Assembly: GCA_032622095.1 (NCBI GenBank)
Contig: CP136069.1
Location: 89,208,618-89,272,617 of the forward strand
DNA length: 64,000 bases
Direction of reading: 5' to 3'
DNA from: Siphonodentalium dalli
Lineage: Eukaryota > Mollusca > Scaphopoda > Gadilida > Siphonodentaliidae
The notes under the pieces: model-generated
Told to the model about the DNA's origin: nothing
Seen by the model: only the letters and a program-made list of their open reading frames with translations
Database searches by the model: none
In this document: positions 22,966-34,449 of the stretch, piece by piece
Numbering within the stretch: the first letter of the stretch is position 1
Layout: every line of letters begins with the position of its first letter
Program-made: the position numbers and the translations under genes

Positions 22966-23637
22966 GGGAGACAACTTCAATCACCATATTTAGTTATGTA
23001 TGTCTTCTGCTAATATATTCCAGTCTGGTTGCTAAGCTGCTACTCACACCTAACCTTTGTTTACTAGCAACTGTCTGCTTCATTTATTTTTTCCTACTAA
23101 ACAGTGAGAACTCCATATCCTGTATCTCAATAAACATGAATCAATAATCAATACTATAAACACCTAGTGCAAAGTAGAAGGGGTTCCGGCTCAATTCAAT
23201 TATTCAAATCCTGTTTGATGAGATCACGCCAATGATAATATATAAAAATATACCAGTATTTATAGCTGGTTTGGACATTTAAATGGAAAGTAGAGCTACT
23301 ATCGAAGTCTTTCTATGCTAATCTTGGGTTGAATGGGAAAGTGTAATGTGTAATTAGTTCACGCATGAGGTAATACGACTACTATACCTGAGCTGTTTAA
23401 AATTCTATTTGATGGTGTTTGCTGTGATCAATTTGATCGATAAAACTGGTCGGCTTGATAATACAAACTTGTTGGGACGTATTATCATGCAAACATACTA
23501 TATATAGTACATGTTGGTGTACAGGCAAAGAGTGTGAATGAGAACAGAGGTTGACTGTGAACATTGAAGAGCAAGGGGGGGGGGGGAAACAGCCTATAGT
23601 AGCGGACTTAATTTCCCAAACCAAATTGACAATTTTT

Positions 23638-24680
23638 ATACGCCCGTTTGAAAAAACGGCCGTATTATAGTATTGGTCTGTCCGTCCGGGCGTCCGTTAA
23701 CCTGGTTTCCGGATGATAACTTTAGTTAGAGTGAACCAAATTTAATAAAATTTGGTATGTGGGTTTATTAGCCGAAAAGTAAGTTCAAGTTCGAATTTGG
23801 GTTCCGCCCGCCAAGTTTCACCGGAGTTATGCCCCTTATTTGACGTTTTTTGACTTAGAAAATCCTTGAAATTTGTTGTCCGGATGATAACTTTAGTATA
23901 GTTTATCGGAATGAATCCAAATTTGGTATATTACTTTCTCCCACCAAAACACAGGTCAAGTTCGAACTTGGGTTCTGTCCGACCATTTTTGGCAGAGTTA
24001 TGCCCCTTTTTCGACATAGAAAATTCAATTTCCTTCTTTATGTTTTTTGGTTTCCGGATGATAACTCGATTTTGGAATGTTTATACGCAACATATATCGA
24101 AATACAGCTCAAGTCCGAATTTCGTTTTAATCCGATAATTTTTGCGAGAGTTATGGCCCCTTTTTTGACGTAATTTGACTTAGAAAATCCCTGAAATTTG
24201 TTGTCCGGATGATAACTTTAGTGAGAGTGAACCGATTTCAATCAAATTTGGTATGTGGGTTTATTAGGAGAAAAGACAGCTCAAGTTCGAATTTGGGTTC
24301 CGTCCGCCAATTTTCACCGGAGTTATGCCCCTTATTTGACGTAATTCCGGATGATAACATTAGTTAGAGTGAACCGATTTCAATCAAATTTGGTATGTGG
24401 GTTTATTAGGAGAAAAGACAGCTCAAGTTCGAATTTGGGTTCCGTCCGCCAATTTTCACCGGAGTTATGCCCCTTATTTGACGTAATTTGACTTAGAAAA
24501 TCCCTGAAATTTGTTGTCCGGATGATAACTTTACTAGAGCTTATCGGATTCAATGATAATTTGGTATATTACTTTCTCCCACCAAAAGACAGGTCAAGTT
24601 CAAATTTGAGTTCCGTCCGCCAATTTTTACCAGAGAGGGCAGGGCGTATTTTGCACGCCCAGCGTAGCTCTTGTTAAAGG
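23638..24680 (+). repeat. tandem array, about six units of 140-170 bp
   Basis: The leader hairpin TACGCCCGTTTGAAAAAACG is followed by GTCTGTCCGTCCGGGCGTCC. Units then start at TCCGGATGATAAC (about 23711, 23880, 24052, 24205, 24343, 24517), each with AATTTGGTATGTGGG, CAAGTTCGAATTTGGGTTCC and GAGTTATGCCCC. It closes with GGGCGTATTTTGCACGCCC. Confidence 0.75.
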
Positions 24681-24836
24681 AATAGGGTGCTGAAAAAACA
24701 ATAATATTTTCTTTCAATATACTGATAATATATATATATAATGTCCATTGGGCGCATATAATCTAATATTCGGCCGCCATTATTTATTTTTATAACGATT
24801 ATAAAAAATTCCGAAAGATCTTGTTGTAGACGAAGT

Positions 24837-24906
24837 CACGTGATCATCGGCCCGATCACGTGATTGTCACATGTAAACAGAAGCACAGCACGTGATCGAT
24901 CACGTG
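24837..24906. promoter_or_regulatory. cluster of four CACGTG E-boxes
   Basis: CACGTG occurs at 24837, 24857, 24889 and 24901, three in the palindromic context ATCACGTGAT or GATCACGTG. Such clusters can bind bHLH factors. No adjacent gene start was identified; the LINE relic begins about 290 bp downstream. Confidence 0.35.
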
Positions 24907-25191
24907 GTAACCCATCGACAACGCATAGATATGCTACAGCAGTATTTTAAGTTTGTATGTAGTCGATCGCGGCCTTTGAAGATTGTCGCGTTATCACACT
25001 ACGAATGCAAAACTTTTCCGAAAACATCGCCGTTCTCGTAATTAAATGTCTTTATCGTGGTATTATTATTATATGTATCGCGATGTGTTGCTATTATAAA
25101 ACCATGCCCGTATATTATTCAGTTTTGCGATCATTTATCTATATAAACACGTGCTCGTGTTTATATATGTTTTTTCGTTACCGGAAATAAT

Positions 25192-25977
25192 GAGATTTTT
25201 GAAAACATACATAGAAGATTTTTGAAATACGTTCTCCATCTTAAATCATCTACCCCTAATTATATGATATATGGTGAGAGCGGTAGACTACCCATAGAGT
25301 ACACTATCAACTTGCGTATTGTGAAATACTGGATGAAAGTTAAGAATATGGAGCAAGGCCGATTCTGTAAGATTCTCTATCAACTGGCCCTGAAAATATG
25401 TGAAGCTGAGCAAGCAAAGTTCCAATGGATTGAAAAAGTAAAAGATATTCTAACAAAATCTGGGCAGATTCATCTATTAAATGTTGGTTATATCACATGT
25501 CCAGAACAAATGGCATGCTATTTCAAATGTAGTCTGAATAGCCAATTTCGAGGCATCTGGCTATCTGACATAGAAAAATCTAGCCGAGGCAATACCTACA
25601 AAATTTTCAAACACGATATTAACTTCGAAAGATACTTGGATTATTTGGATACAAAAAACAGAATAACTTTGTGTCAATTCCGTACTTGTAACCATCACTT
25701 GCCAATAGAGAAAGGTCGATGGAACGATACAAACTTACTAAATAGACTATGTCCATTATGTAATAAACGACAGCTCGGAGACGAACTGCATTATCTACTA
25801 GAATGTATATGTTTCAGCGAAGAAAGAAATCGTATCTTGCCTAGCAAATTTACCAGCATAGATCATGCAACTATTGACATTTTAGACGAGCTGCTGAATT
25901 TGGAAGATATGGCTAGTCTGCGCAGATTATGCTCCTTTATCAGACTGATACAGCTTAAGTTAAATACATATGAATAA
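25192..25977 (+). pseudogene. 5'-truncated LINE: C-terminal part of a non-LTR retrotransposon ORF2
   Basis: An intact reading frame of about 255 codons begins with ENIHRRFLKYVL and continues with TPNYMIYGESGRLP. This is the block found downstream of the reverse-transcriptase domain in many invertebrate LINE proteins. It ends with the cysteine/histidine motif LCPLCNKR..GDELHYLLEC, the zinc-finger-like region typical of LINE C termini. The reverse-transcriptase core and endonuclease are absent, as expected for 5' truncation. TGTTGTTG and a GAT-rich microsatellite follow the stop codon, as often seen at LINE 3' ends. The lack of stops suggests a fairly young insertion. Host exon status is very unlikely. 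Confidence 0.8.
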
Positions 25978-25980
25978 CTC

Positions 25981-26128
25981 CTAGTGTTGTTGTTGTTGAT
26001 GTTGTTGTAATAATATTCTCAGAGATTTGCTGCGATATGATGATGATGCATATGATGATAACGATGATGGTGCTGAATATGATGATGATGATGATGATGA
26101 TGATGGTGATGACGATGATAATGCCATT
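25981..26128 (+). repeat. (GTT)n and (GAT)n microsatellites at LINE 3' end
   Basis: Short GTT repeats just after the LINE stop codon and a dense GAT/GAC stretch at about 26037-26125. It probably derives from the 3' tail of the LINE. Confidence 0.7.
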
Positions 26129-27760
26129 AATACATTAGGAAGGCGTTGATTATATTTACACCAAGAAGTTCTTGTATATATTATACATATGCTGTTATAT
26201 TCTCATTCTTATCTATATATTTTCTCCTTGTACTTCTCAATATCTATATTTGATCAGAGAATAAAACATTATTAAGGAATAGTCCAAGTTATATTATATA
26301 TTATATATTCATATAAAGATTGCATATATATGCGAAGACTTGTACAGTTATTAGGCAATTATCATCTCGTAAACATTCCAATTTCCAGATGACTTTTGTC
26401 TTGTGTCAATAAAGAGCGTTTCATTTTAATTTATCGTAACGCGGTAAAACTAAAAAAATCGGTTTATTGTGGTCGGAACCGTCGGATGTAATCAATTATA
26501 ATCAAGTCATTCATTAACAATATGATATGATAAGTTCATTTTTCTTGATTATGAATCATGTATTATATATTAGGGCAATATGGTGTTTATATATATTTCG
26601 GAATATTGGTTCCCCTACCCCCAAACTATCTTGCCTACTGTCACTGATGAAATCACTGTGTTTATGCGTGGTTATTGGCCTATAAAATTAACACTCTAGC
26701 GATGCGGTCTATTGAATATGCAGCAGGTCATAACTCGACCTCTATGTGTCAATTACGCATAACAATATATAGGATTATAAGATATATAAACGTTCGCCGT
26801 GTTCCTTTAAACATCCAATCATATATAACACTTTTTAACGGAGGGATAATAATCCGGTTTAATATGTAAGCACTTATACAATCGTTCTTTATTCGCAATA
26901 TATCGTAATAGTGAACGCTCTTTATTGCATCAAGGTACCATATTAGGAAAACTCTTAACATGGAACGCTCTTTATTGAGCAATGGTGAAGGAAATTGGGA
27001 ATCATTCAACATACTCTCCACTTTAACTGCAATTGTATGTATTCGTAACCATGACTGACTTGTCAAATTAAACGCTCTTTATTTGGTATATGTAATCGGT
27101 TTCTGATTTTGCGCAACGGGTTTCCCACAGAAATCCCGCCAAATGGCACGTAAACGAACATCGTTTGGAAATGAATACAGCATTAATATACCTAACTGAG
27201 AGTCACTAGACCGGCCATAGCCGAAAACACTGCATTTATATGGCATTGTTAGGAATGAATTATTGTAAATACGGGACACTCGGGGCATATACGGAAAATT
27301 AAAAAAACATCGTGAACACCCGCCCGAATAGAGTTCACATGCCTGCTTGTGTTTTTATAAGCTTTATTTTCGACACGAAAGTGTTACCTACCCCGCTCAA
27401 TCGGCCTTCTATGGTTTTTTTTTCAAAACAATAACTTTCCAAACAGCGCTTAAGACAAATCGCAAATGAATATAATTCACCGCGCGATGACAATTAACCA
27501 TGTGTACACAATGCTATTGATATGCCCCGCAGTAATTCAATCACGCTCACGCGCTGATGTCTATTACGGATTTTCCATCGCCATATAGGTAGACACAATT
27601 AACTCCGACTCCGATTCTGTGTTTTTAATTAGTTTACCTCGCTTGACGTCATGCAAGGTTTTGCGACGGAGATAGCCGACAACCGGTGGCGGTATTATTT
27701 ATTTATTTCTCGGCTTATTTATTACGCGATTTTTATGGGACTTAGATTATTGTGATCACA
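26129..27760. other. non-coding with repeated AATAAAGAGCGTT motif
   Basis: The 13-mer occurs at 26408 (+) and reversed at 26914, 26964 and 27071, with a near match at 26883. A TGACGTCA site lies near 27645. No exon was recognised. Confidence 0.4.
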
Positions 27761-27769
27761 ATAAGGGTG

Positions 27770-28045
27770 GCTTTCCGATAGAGTTTTGTTGTTTCATGAG
27801 CATTGTAATCCTTTAAGTAATAAAAGTATACTTTGGAATGGTCTGTTATTCATCTAAATTCAGGAAAAATAAGCAGACGACTGATAATACATAAATAAAA
27901 GTATAGAGGGATTCCTGTTCAATGGAGGGAAATGTTCAGATAATAAGTTCAACAAATGATATATGGTTGGTTGTTGAACTTATTATCTGAACATTTCATA
28001 AGGGAGCTTCTCGTCAACGAGTAATTAATATAGAAAGGGTCAATA
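27770..28045. repeat. family B TTAA-MITE, diverged left end
   Basis: TTTGGAATGGTCTGTTATTC, then a GTTCAGATAATAAGTTCAAC palindromic centre, then TAATATAGAAAGGGTCAA. Confidence 0.65.
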
Positions 28046-28736
28046 TAAATTCCAGAATCTCAGAATTAGAGATTATTACACATATAAAAACTTCAATAAA
28101 AAGTTGACAATTTATAATGTTCTATTTATGAAAATTAGGCGAGGATGACCCTCCAGGGAGGTACTCAATCACTTGAATATCCTAAAAATGGTCTAGCCCT
28201 TTTGATAACAGTTTATTTTCATCAGGACCAGGATGGTGCAGGTAGATGCAGATTTTGCTTGTCCTTTTATTCTCTTATTTGATTGGTCAATGGGTCCACA
28301 CGATGTTCTATTTATGGTTTATTAAAATATTTTGCATATAAAACATATCGCTCAGATCAATCGTGAATGCACCAAAAGGCTGCATTGTCATATAATGAAT
28401 CAGCTATATATAAATAAGTACAGCAGACAGTACTGGGAACAGAGTGACATCTCACATTGCCAGTATTAACTATTTACCATTATGTATTTATCAACGACAA
28501 GAGACCAAGGGTCATAATTATGTGCATTAACTCTTTCACCACCTTCTTCTTCTTCTATTGATCTATCCGCTCTCGTAGAGCAACCACACTATACAAAAGT
28601 GTGTACACAGTTAATTATTAAATGTTAAATAAACACAACCATAAAATCTTCTCTGATGGACCCAAGTATCGCATCCACAAATATAAAAGTATGAAAGTCA
28701 TTCATGCAGTTAAGAGTTTGAAGATTGAACAAAAAG
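28046..28736. other. non-coding, nothing recognised
   Basis: No exon-like ORF or repeat match was noticed. Confidence 0.35.
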
Positions 28737-29563
28737 TTATGAATTTAGAAGTTGTATCCTTTGTGTGTGGAGGGTATAACATAATCTGTCCGTTAGTGAT
28801 TGCAGCTTGACAATGTCCTCCTTTCTTACGTCGACCGCATCTGAGCACTGCACTTGCTTCCATATATCCAGAATTGCTTGCATCTGTTCATCATCAGTCA
28901 AGGTTGTAAATAGTACACCAAATAAAGTATGATATGCAGACATGATGTTTGAAAGTGCTGCATTTCGACACTGCTCCAATTTGTCACACTTTAGGATAAA
29001 GTGTTCCAAACTTTCTGGTTCCTTGCCACACAATTTACATATACCACTGGAGTTGTTGTTGTTCCATCGTTGCCTATTAGCCTCAAGAGAGTAGGTATTA
29101 AATAATAGCCTCAGTTTGATTGACAACCGTCGTACTGCTCTTGGTGGATCTCCGGTCACAAACATTACAGGGTGGATTTGACCAGCATGGAACAGATCTG
29201 TGCATAGAAACTGCAGAGAAGGATATGAAGGGGCTAATTCATTTAACCAACTGGACCAGTACTCAACCACTGCTTTAGAAACTACGTCCTTCCAATCATG
29301 TTTCGGCCATGGCGATGTTAGAATCTCATGTGCACCTCGTAGCCCATATTTTGATATTAAAAGGTCTTCCTCACATATATAAACCAGCTGCAGCTGCAAT
29401 TGTCCTTCATAGCCAGTTGTCGTTCAGCAAGCTGCTTCTCTACCGCTGACTCACCTAGGGTGCAGATGGAGTTGAACAAAGTAAGAATTCTCATATCAAT
29501 ATACGCTTCAGCAGGTAGAACACCACTAAGCATATATTTACCGAATTTACAGAGGTAAGTTAA
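28737..29563 (-). pseudogene. broken LINE: C-terminal part of a non-LTR retrotransposon ORF2
   Basis: On the minus strand, CKFGKYMLSGVLPAEAYID and RILTLFNSIC (about 29560-29450) are followed by SWFIYV. A one-base frameshift near 29380 then moves the frame to EEDLLISKYGLRGAHEIL. The remaining 210 residues include WSSWLNEL, RAVRRLSIKLRLLFNTYSL and the zinc-finger-like CKLCGKEPESLEHFILKC. This layout is the C terminus of a LINE, of a different family from the relic at 25192. RT core and endonuclease are missing. The frameshift makes it a pseudogene. Confidence 0.75.
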
Positions 29564-29570
29564 TTATCCA

Positions 29571-31020
29571 GGACACTGGGTTTGCAGCAGTTAAAATGAA
29601 AATTCTTTGTCTCACATGTGTGGCATTCATACTGGTATTTATAGAAGCGGTAGGTACTAGTATGGACACCCATATATTGTCATGACCATTGACAACTGCC
29701 CATATATTTGCAATATCTGCCGATGGATGACGTCATATAATTGTGATGATATCACCATGGTAACGCATGTCATGCGTGAACGGGTTCGTAAATACATTTT
29801 AACTCAATATATACTGTTACAGTTAACTTTATTTGCAATATTTCACCACATAAAGTATATTCACCAAACCCACATTCAAATAGTTAGCATTATATCCAAC
29901 ACATTTCATAATTTTAGCACATGTGGTGATTAAGAATGTAATTAGAAGGTGTACAATGAGTATTATGATGAGAACTACACTCTCAATGAAATTTTACACA
30001 GAAAAATTTCTTACTCTACACGTTCCATTTTTATATAGGAACACATGAATATCATAAGATAAGAACTTTAAACTATTTTGTATAACAGTGACATGTCTGT
30101 CTATCTTAAAATGAGATCAATGAAAATTCTCAAACAAAATCAAATATTTTCAAAGTTTGAAAACAAAATTTTTCAAACTCACTATCTCCAAATTGAGCAA
30201 TATCACACACTTTAATTAATTAAATAAAAATTTGTGTGCTGAACCAACAAAGTTAGGACTAGAAGTGACTCGAATCAATTCTCCAATAACAACTTTTCAT
30301 TGGCTGCTGGCTTAATGAAAACTCCGCCTACTCATAAGATACATTATTCATCGAGCTGTGAATACAATACTTTCCCGCTAATACAAGAAAACGCGGGAAA
30401 GTTATCATTATCATGCATTTAGGACCACATGTATATTCAATTGTGATTATGCTAATGAATTATGAGTAACTTTCCAAAAACAACTGCCAATGATCTCAAT
30501 GCATTTCCAAAATGTTTATGCATGTCAATGTCATGCTCACAACATGCACTCGCAGCTATTATTATTGAAGTCGCACTATTAATTGCGCCGGCACGGTGAA
30601 TTTCGTAACATTGCGTCGAAAATAGGAGACCCTAGACGGATACCACAAAGAAAACATTGTTAGAAAGGGCAACAATCTTCTTTATTTCATAAACGTGTGT
30701 TATCAATATGTGTTTGTGATACACAATAACAAACTAAATCAATCGGCACATGTGTATCTGATTAAAACACCACAACTGTCGGCATTGCTACGTCAACATT
30801 TTTGGGAAAACCCAGGGAAACCCCAAAATAGTAGTTGTGACGTCATGTCTATATTTAGGCCGGAAATATCTCAGTGCATGTTGCCGTATTTGTCAGGTCT
30901 GCGTGTTCAACAACAATCAATTAGTATTGACACAGACTATCACCCAAATGATATCTAAGTCGCCAACCAATAAAATCATTAGCATATCCCCGTAAACATG
31001 GTATTATTCCCTTTTATTCT
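29571..31020. other. non-coding
   Basis: ORFs of 83 and 87 codons are present but lack splice context or recognisable domains. A small GC hairpin (TTTCCCGC...GCGGGAAA) lies near 30372-30400. Confidence 0.35.
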
Positions 31021-31035
31021 CGAAAATTATTCTCT

Positions 31036-31112
31036 GCCCGCTAAAGCGGGCTGCGGTGTTGAACGTAGATTACATCGTGCCCGCTAAAGCGGGCTGCGGT
31101 GTTGAAAGAGTT
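31036..31112. repeat. two tandem GCCCGCTAAAGCGGGC hairpins
   Basis: GCCCGCTAAAGCGGGCTGCG with GTGTTGAA occurs twice, 44 bp apart (about 31037 and 31081). The stems are perfect 6-bp GC hairpins. Confidence 0.6.
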
Positions 31113-31396
31113 AATAACCCTTTTTATTCCACACCCATTGACGTGAGTCACATGTATTCAACGGAATCCCAGCCATTGAATACACATTAGTGTATACCTC
31201 TAGTGGAATACAAGCCGGAACTATTCTTGTTGACGTTTTCGCCCAGAAAGATGACGTACATTACGTCGATCATCCGCTTCCGGTGATCCCCATAATTACT
31301 GGTTATTTGTCAGACTTAAATCACAATAAAGGTAGCTATAGTAACAATGAAGGTGACATTCATGGATTGAACTTGTCTGACTGAACGGTGTAGAAT

Positions 31397-32092
31397 AAAT
31401 ACAGAACACAACTTGCATCATAATCTCGAATCTTTTATCGAACTCGTTGCGGACGGCGCAAAGTTATATTTTGCCATCCGCAACTCATTCGATAAAAGAG
31501 TCTCGATTAAGATGCGCGTTGTGTTCTGTCTATTTATTACATGATCCTATCCTTATTCCATTCAATAAATCCATTCTATAAATTGTGATATTAAACGTTT
31601 GTTTAATAACAGGAAATAGTGCCAGGTGACCTTTGTCTTCCGGTTTGTTACCTGTTTACATTCCGTACGCTACATCTGAAAAATATACTATAGTTTCCAA
31701 TTTTTTTCCAACAAACTATAATGAATGAAGAGTTTGAAAAGTTACGCCATTAAATATACGCAATTAAATACGACATAGAGTCTTTATTTATCTGGGACTA
31801 TTTCTTTACGCGGGCAAACAACGCATAGTTAAGTGAAACTGAACGTCATCGCATGCCTTATATATAGAAGCTGATGTAAGTTTCTCGTCCCATTTGTTGA
31901 TTTAAGTATGTTTTTTCGAGGTTTTGGATCATGTAATAAATAGAATCTACAACTCGTCCCCAGTTTATAGTGGAATTTACAAAACTAGTCCAGTAAATTA
32001 GATCGGGACCTCGCCAAAGGCTCGGTCCAGACCTAATTTAATGTACTCGTTTTGTAAATTCCGCTATAAACTGGGGGCTTGTTGTAGATCCT
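31397..32092. repeat. repeat M with a hairpin at each end, second copy at 51424-51977
   Basis: The left hairpin has arms TCTCGAATCTTTTATCGAAC/reverse. The right hairpin has CCCCAGTTTATAG/CTATAAACTGGGG around a CCTCGCCAAAGGCTCGG loop. ATTTATTACATGATCC and its reverse sit inside each end. The copy near 51.4 kb retains the body and right hairpin only. Confidence 0.6.
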
Positions 32093-32093
32093 C

Positions 32094-32455
32094 CATATAT
32101 ACTAAATACCCATTGATCAGTACATGTAGTTCCCTTGGGAAATTTTTAGAAAATAAGTTCAACAAATGACCATAGGCCATTTGTTGAACTTATTATCTGA
32201 ACATTTCCCACCAAAGAATATGAATCCTTCTGCACTTGAGAGAGCTTTCCGATGAATGGCAACAAGCCATATTTCCGACTAAATCCTGAAAAATTACCCA
32301 TAATTCTGCTGTGGTTAAGGATCGATTATTTAGAGCATTACTGTATCTGTCTGTATCGGCTTTTGTTACCTGAACATCCTCCAGATGAATAGTAGACCAT
32401 TCCAATTTATACTTTTATAACTGAATGAGAGAATCCATTCAGTATAGAAAGGGTT
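32094..32455. repeat. family B TTAA-MITE interrupted by half of a family A MITE
   Basis: B runs from TATACTAAATACCCATTG to GTATAGAAAGGG. At 32238-32342 it is interrupted by the right arm only of family A (GAGAGCTTTCC to GCATTACTG). The missing arm implies deletion after insertion. Confidence 0.65.
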
Positions 32456-32577
32456 TAATAATGCTTTTCTAGATTCTCTATTACACACCTATTGCTTTCT
32501 TTTATCTTTTTATCTTTTATTACGTTACTTCAGCCTATGTGATAATTTCACCTAACTGCACTTGAGCGACACTGATT

Positions 32578-32788
32578 GTAATGCCCTAAATAATCAACTC
32601 CTTAACCACAGCAGAATTATTGTTAATTTTCCAGGATTTAGTCGCAAATATGGCTTGTTGCCATTCATCAGAAAGCTCTCAGTGAGAGCTCTCCGATGAA
32701 TGGCAACAAGCAATATTTCCGAATAAATCCTGAAAAATTACCCATAATTCTTCTGTGGTTAAGGAGTCAATTATTTATGGCATTACTG
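32578..32788. repeat. family A palindromic TA-MITE
   Basis: Full foldback, TAATGCCCTAAATAATCAAC to TTATGGCATTACTG, centre GCTCTCAGTGAGAGC. Confidence 0.75.
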
Positions 32789-32989
32789 TAGCTTGCCTGA
32801 CATAAATGACATCATTCATGAAAATCAGCAGGGTTGTGTCTCATTGTTAACACAAGCTCAATGGCAAATTCCAGCTAAACCAATTGTGTGCTGTCAATTG
32901 TGCTTATATAAAGTCATTCAGAGCATGAGAATAATCCTTTACCAGAATAAATCTTGTTTTCAACTCAGTTGATTCTGGTAAAGAACTAC

Positions 32990-33228
32990 AGTAATGCCCT
33001 AAGTGATCGACTCCTTAACCACAGCAGAATTATGGGTTATTTTTCATGATTTAGTCGGAAATATGGCTTGTTGCCATTCATCGGAAAGCTCTCACTGAGA
33101 GCTTTCCGATGAATGGCAACAAGCCATATTTCCGATGAATGGCAACAAGCCATATTTCCGACTAAATCATGAAAAATTAACCATAATTCTGCTGTGGTTA
33201 AGGAGTCGATTACATAGGGCATTACTGT
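32990..33228. repeat. family A TA-MITE with internal 24-bp duplication
   Basis: TA|CAGTAATGCCC to GGGCATTACTG|TA. GATGAATGGCAACAAGCC and the following bases occur twice in the right arm. Confidence 0.75.
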
Positions 33229-34249
33229 ATTCTTATGCTCTAACCCTTACTTAAACAAGCATTCCTTGTCACTCCATTGACTGTAATATGTGATAGTATC
33301 TCCTCTCCAAGTTGAGCTACAGTGTCATTCACACTTTCATTTAAGTCCAAGTACTGGAGTACAAACAGTATGTCCTACTTCACACCCAGAACACTAGACA
33401 CACATCAGACAAAGTATGTTGCATGATGGCGGGCCACTTCACACCTGTGACATGTATAGTCCTGTCTCCCCCCAAAATAGGTGACATTTCATCCATTTAT
33501 ACCTGTACATATACAGCCAGACAATGAATGTCCATTCCTCCTCTTAATAACCATGTTTGTACACATTAAGCACAGCCTGTGGTCAGACCACATGCCTCAC
33601 CTGTCCCAACAGTGGACCACTGATTCAAATTTATTGGTTTTCCTTCACTGTGCACAATAAGCGTACTGTTCAATATCTTCTCTGTTAGCACGCTTTGTTA
33701 TTCTCGCATCTGTACCCGAGTTCGAGCAGCCAACTTATCATTTACCTGTGGCAGACATAATGACTCACGTTGCTGTGTTTTGAGATATATTCATGGGAAA
33801 ATTCAGTCTGGTTATCAAATATGGAAATTAAGGTGGATTTATGTCGCTGATATTCTGCTTTTGTCAAGCCTTTTGATCTCTTCGCTGTGTTAATTAATAG
33901 TTCGGTGTGTTTTTTTCGTCTGTATGTCTTCCTCGTGTTTGATGACTGATGATGCATGTTCTTTGTCATTCTATTCAGGTAAACATTCCTCAATAACATC
34001 GTCACCTGATCCATCCGGCTCTCTGGACTATACTGTTTGGTTATCTTGCTGTTTTTTTTCTTCTTCTGTTTTCTTGTGTGATGTATTTTCGTGGTGATAG
34101 CATCATTTTACTGTTTTATTCTCCGATCAGATTTTAATTGTGGATTTATATTTCAAATGATGAAACATGTTTTCTTGTGAAATACAGGTAGATGATGCCA
34201 AACATCATGCATCTTGTTCTGGGTGTCATATGCAGCCTGGATCTGCTAC
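33229..34249. other. non-coding; array-family terminus at 33280-33345
   Basis: AAGTTGAGCTACAGTGTC with CACACTTTCATTTAAG is a solo end of the 37.4-38.7 kb array family. The 90-codon minus ORF at 33742-34014 has no recognisable domain. Confidence 0.4.
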
Positions 34250-34448
34250 AGTAATGCCCGAACTGTATGACCCTTTTACCACAGCAGAACTATGGGAAAT
34301 TTTTCAGGATTTAGTCAGAAATATTGCTTGTTGCCATTAATCGGACAGCTTTCTGATGAATGGCAGCAAGCCATATTTCCAACTAATTCCTGAAAAATTT
34401 CCCATAATTCTGCCATGGTTTAGGGGTCGATTATTTAGGACATTACTG
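34250..34448. repeat. family A TA-MITE, diverged
   Basis: TACAGTAATGCCCGAACTG to GGACATTACTGTA, centre shortened. Confidence 0.7.
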
Positions 34449-34449
34449 T

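Noticed and set aside
23638-24680. CRISPR array
   Set aside because: Units are 140-170 bp, diverged and contiguous with no unique spacers, and the genome is eukaryotic.
25192-25977. Host gene exon of about 255 codons
   Set aside because: Motifs and order match LINE C termini and a microsatellite tail follows the stop codon.
30695-30958. 87-codon plus-strand ORF
   Set aside because: No domain, no clear splice signals; length expected by chance in this much sequence.
33742-34014. 90-codon minus-strand ORF rich in Lys/Arg
   Set aside because: No recognisable family and no exon boundaries. Could be chance.
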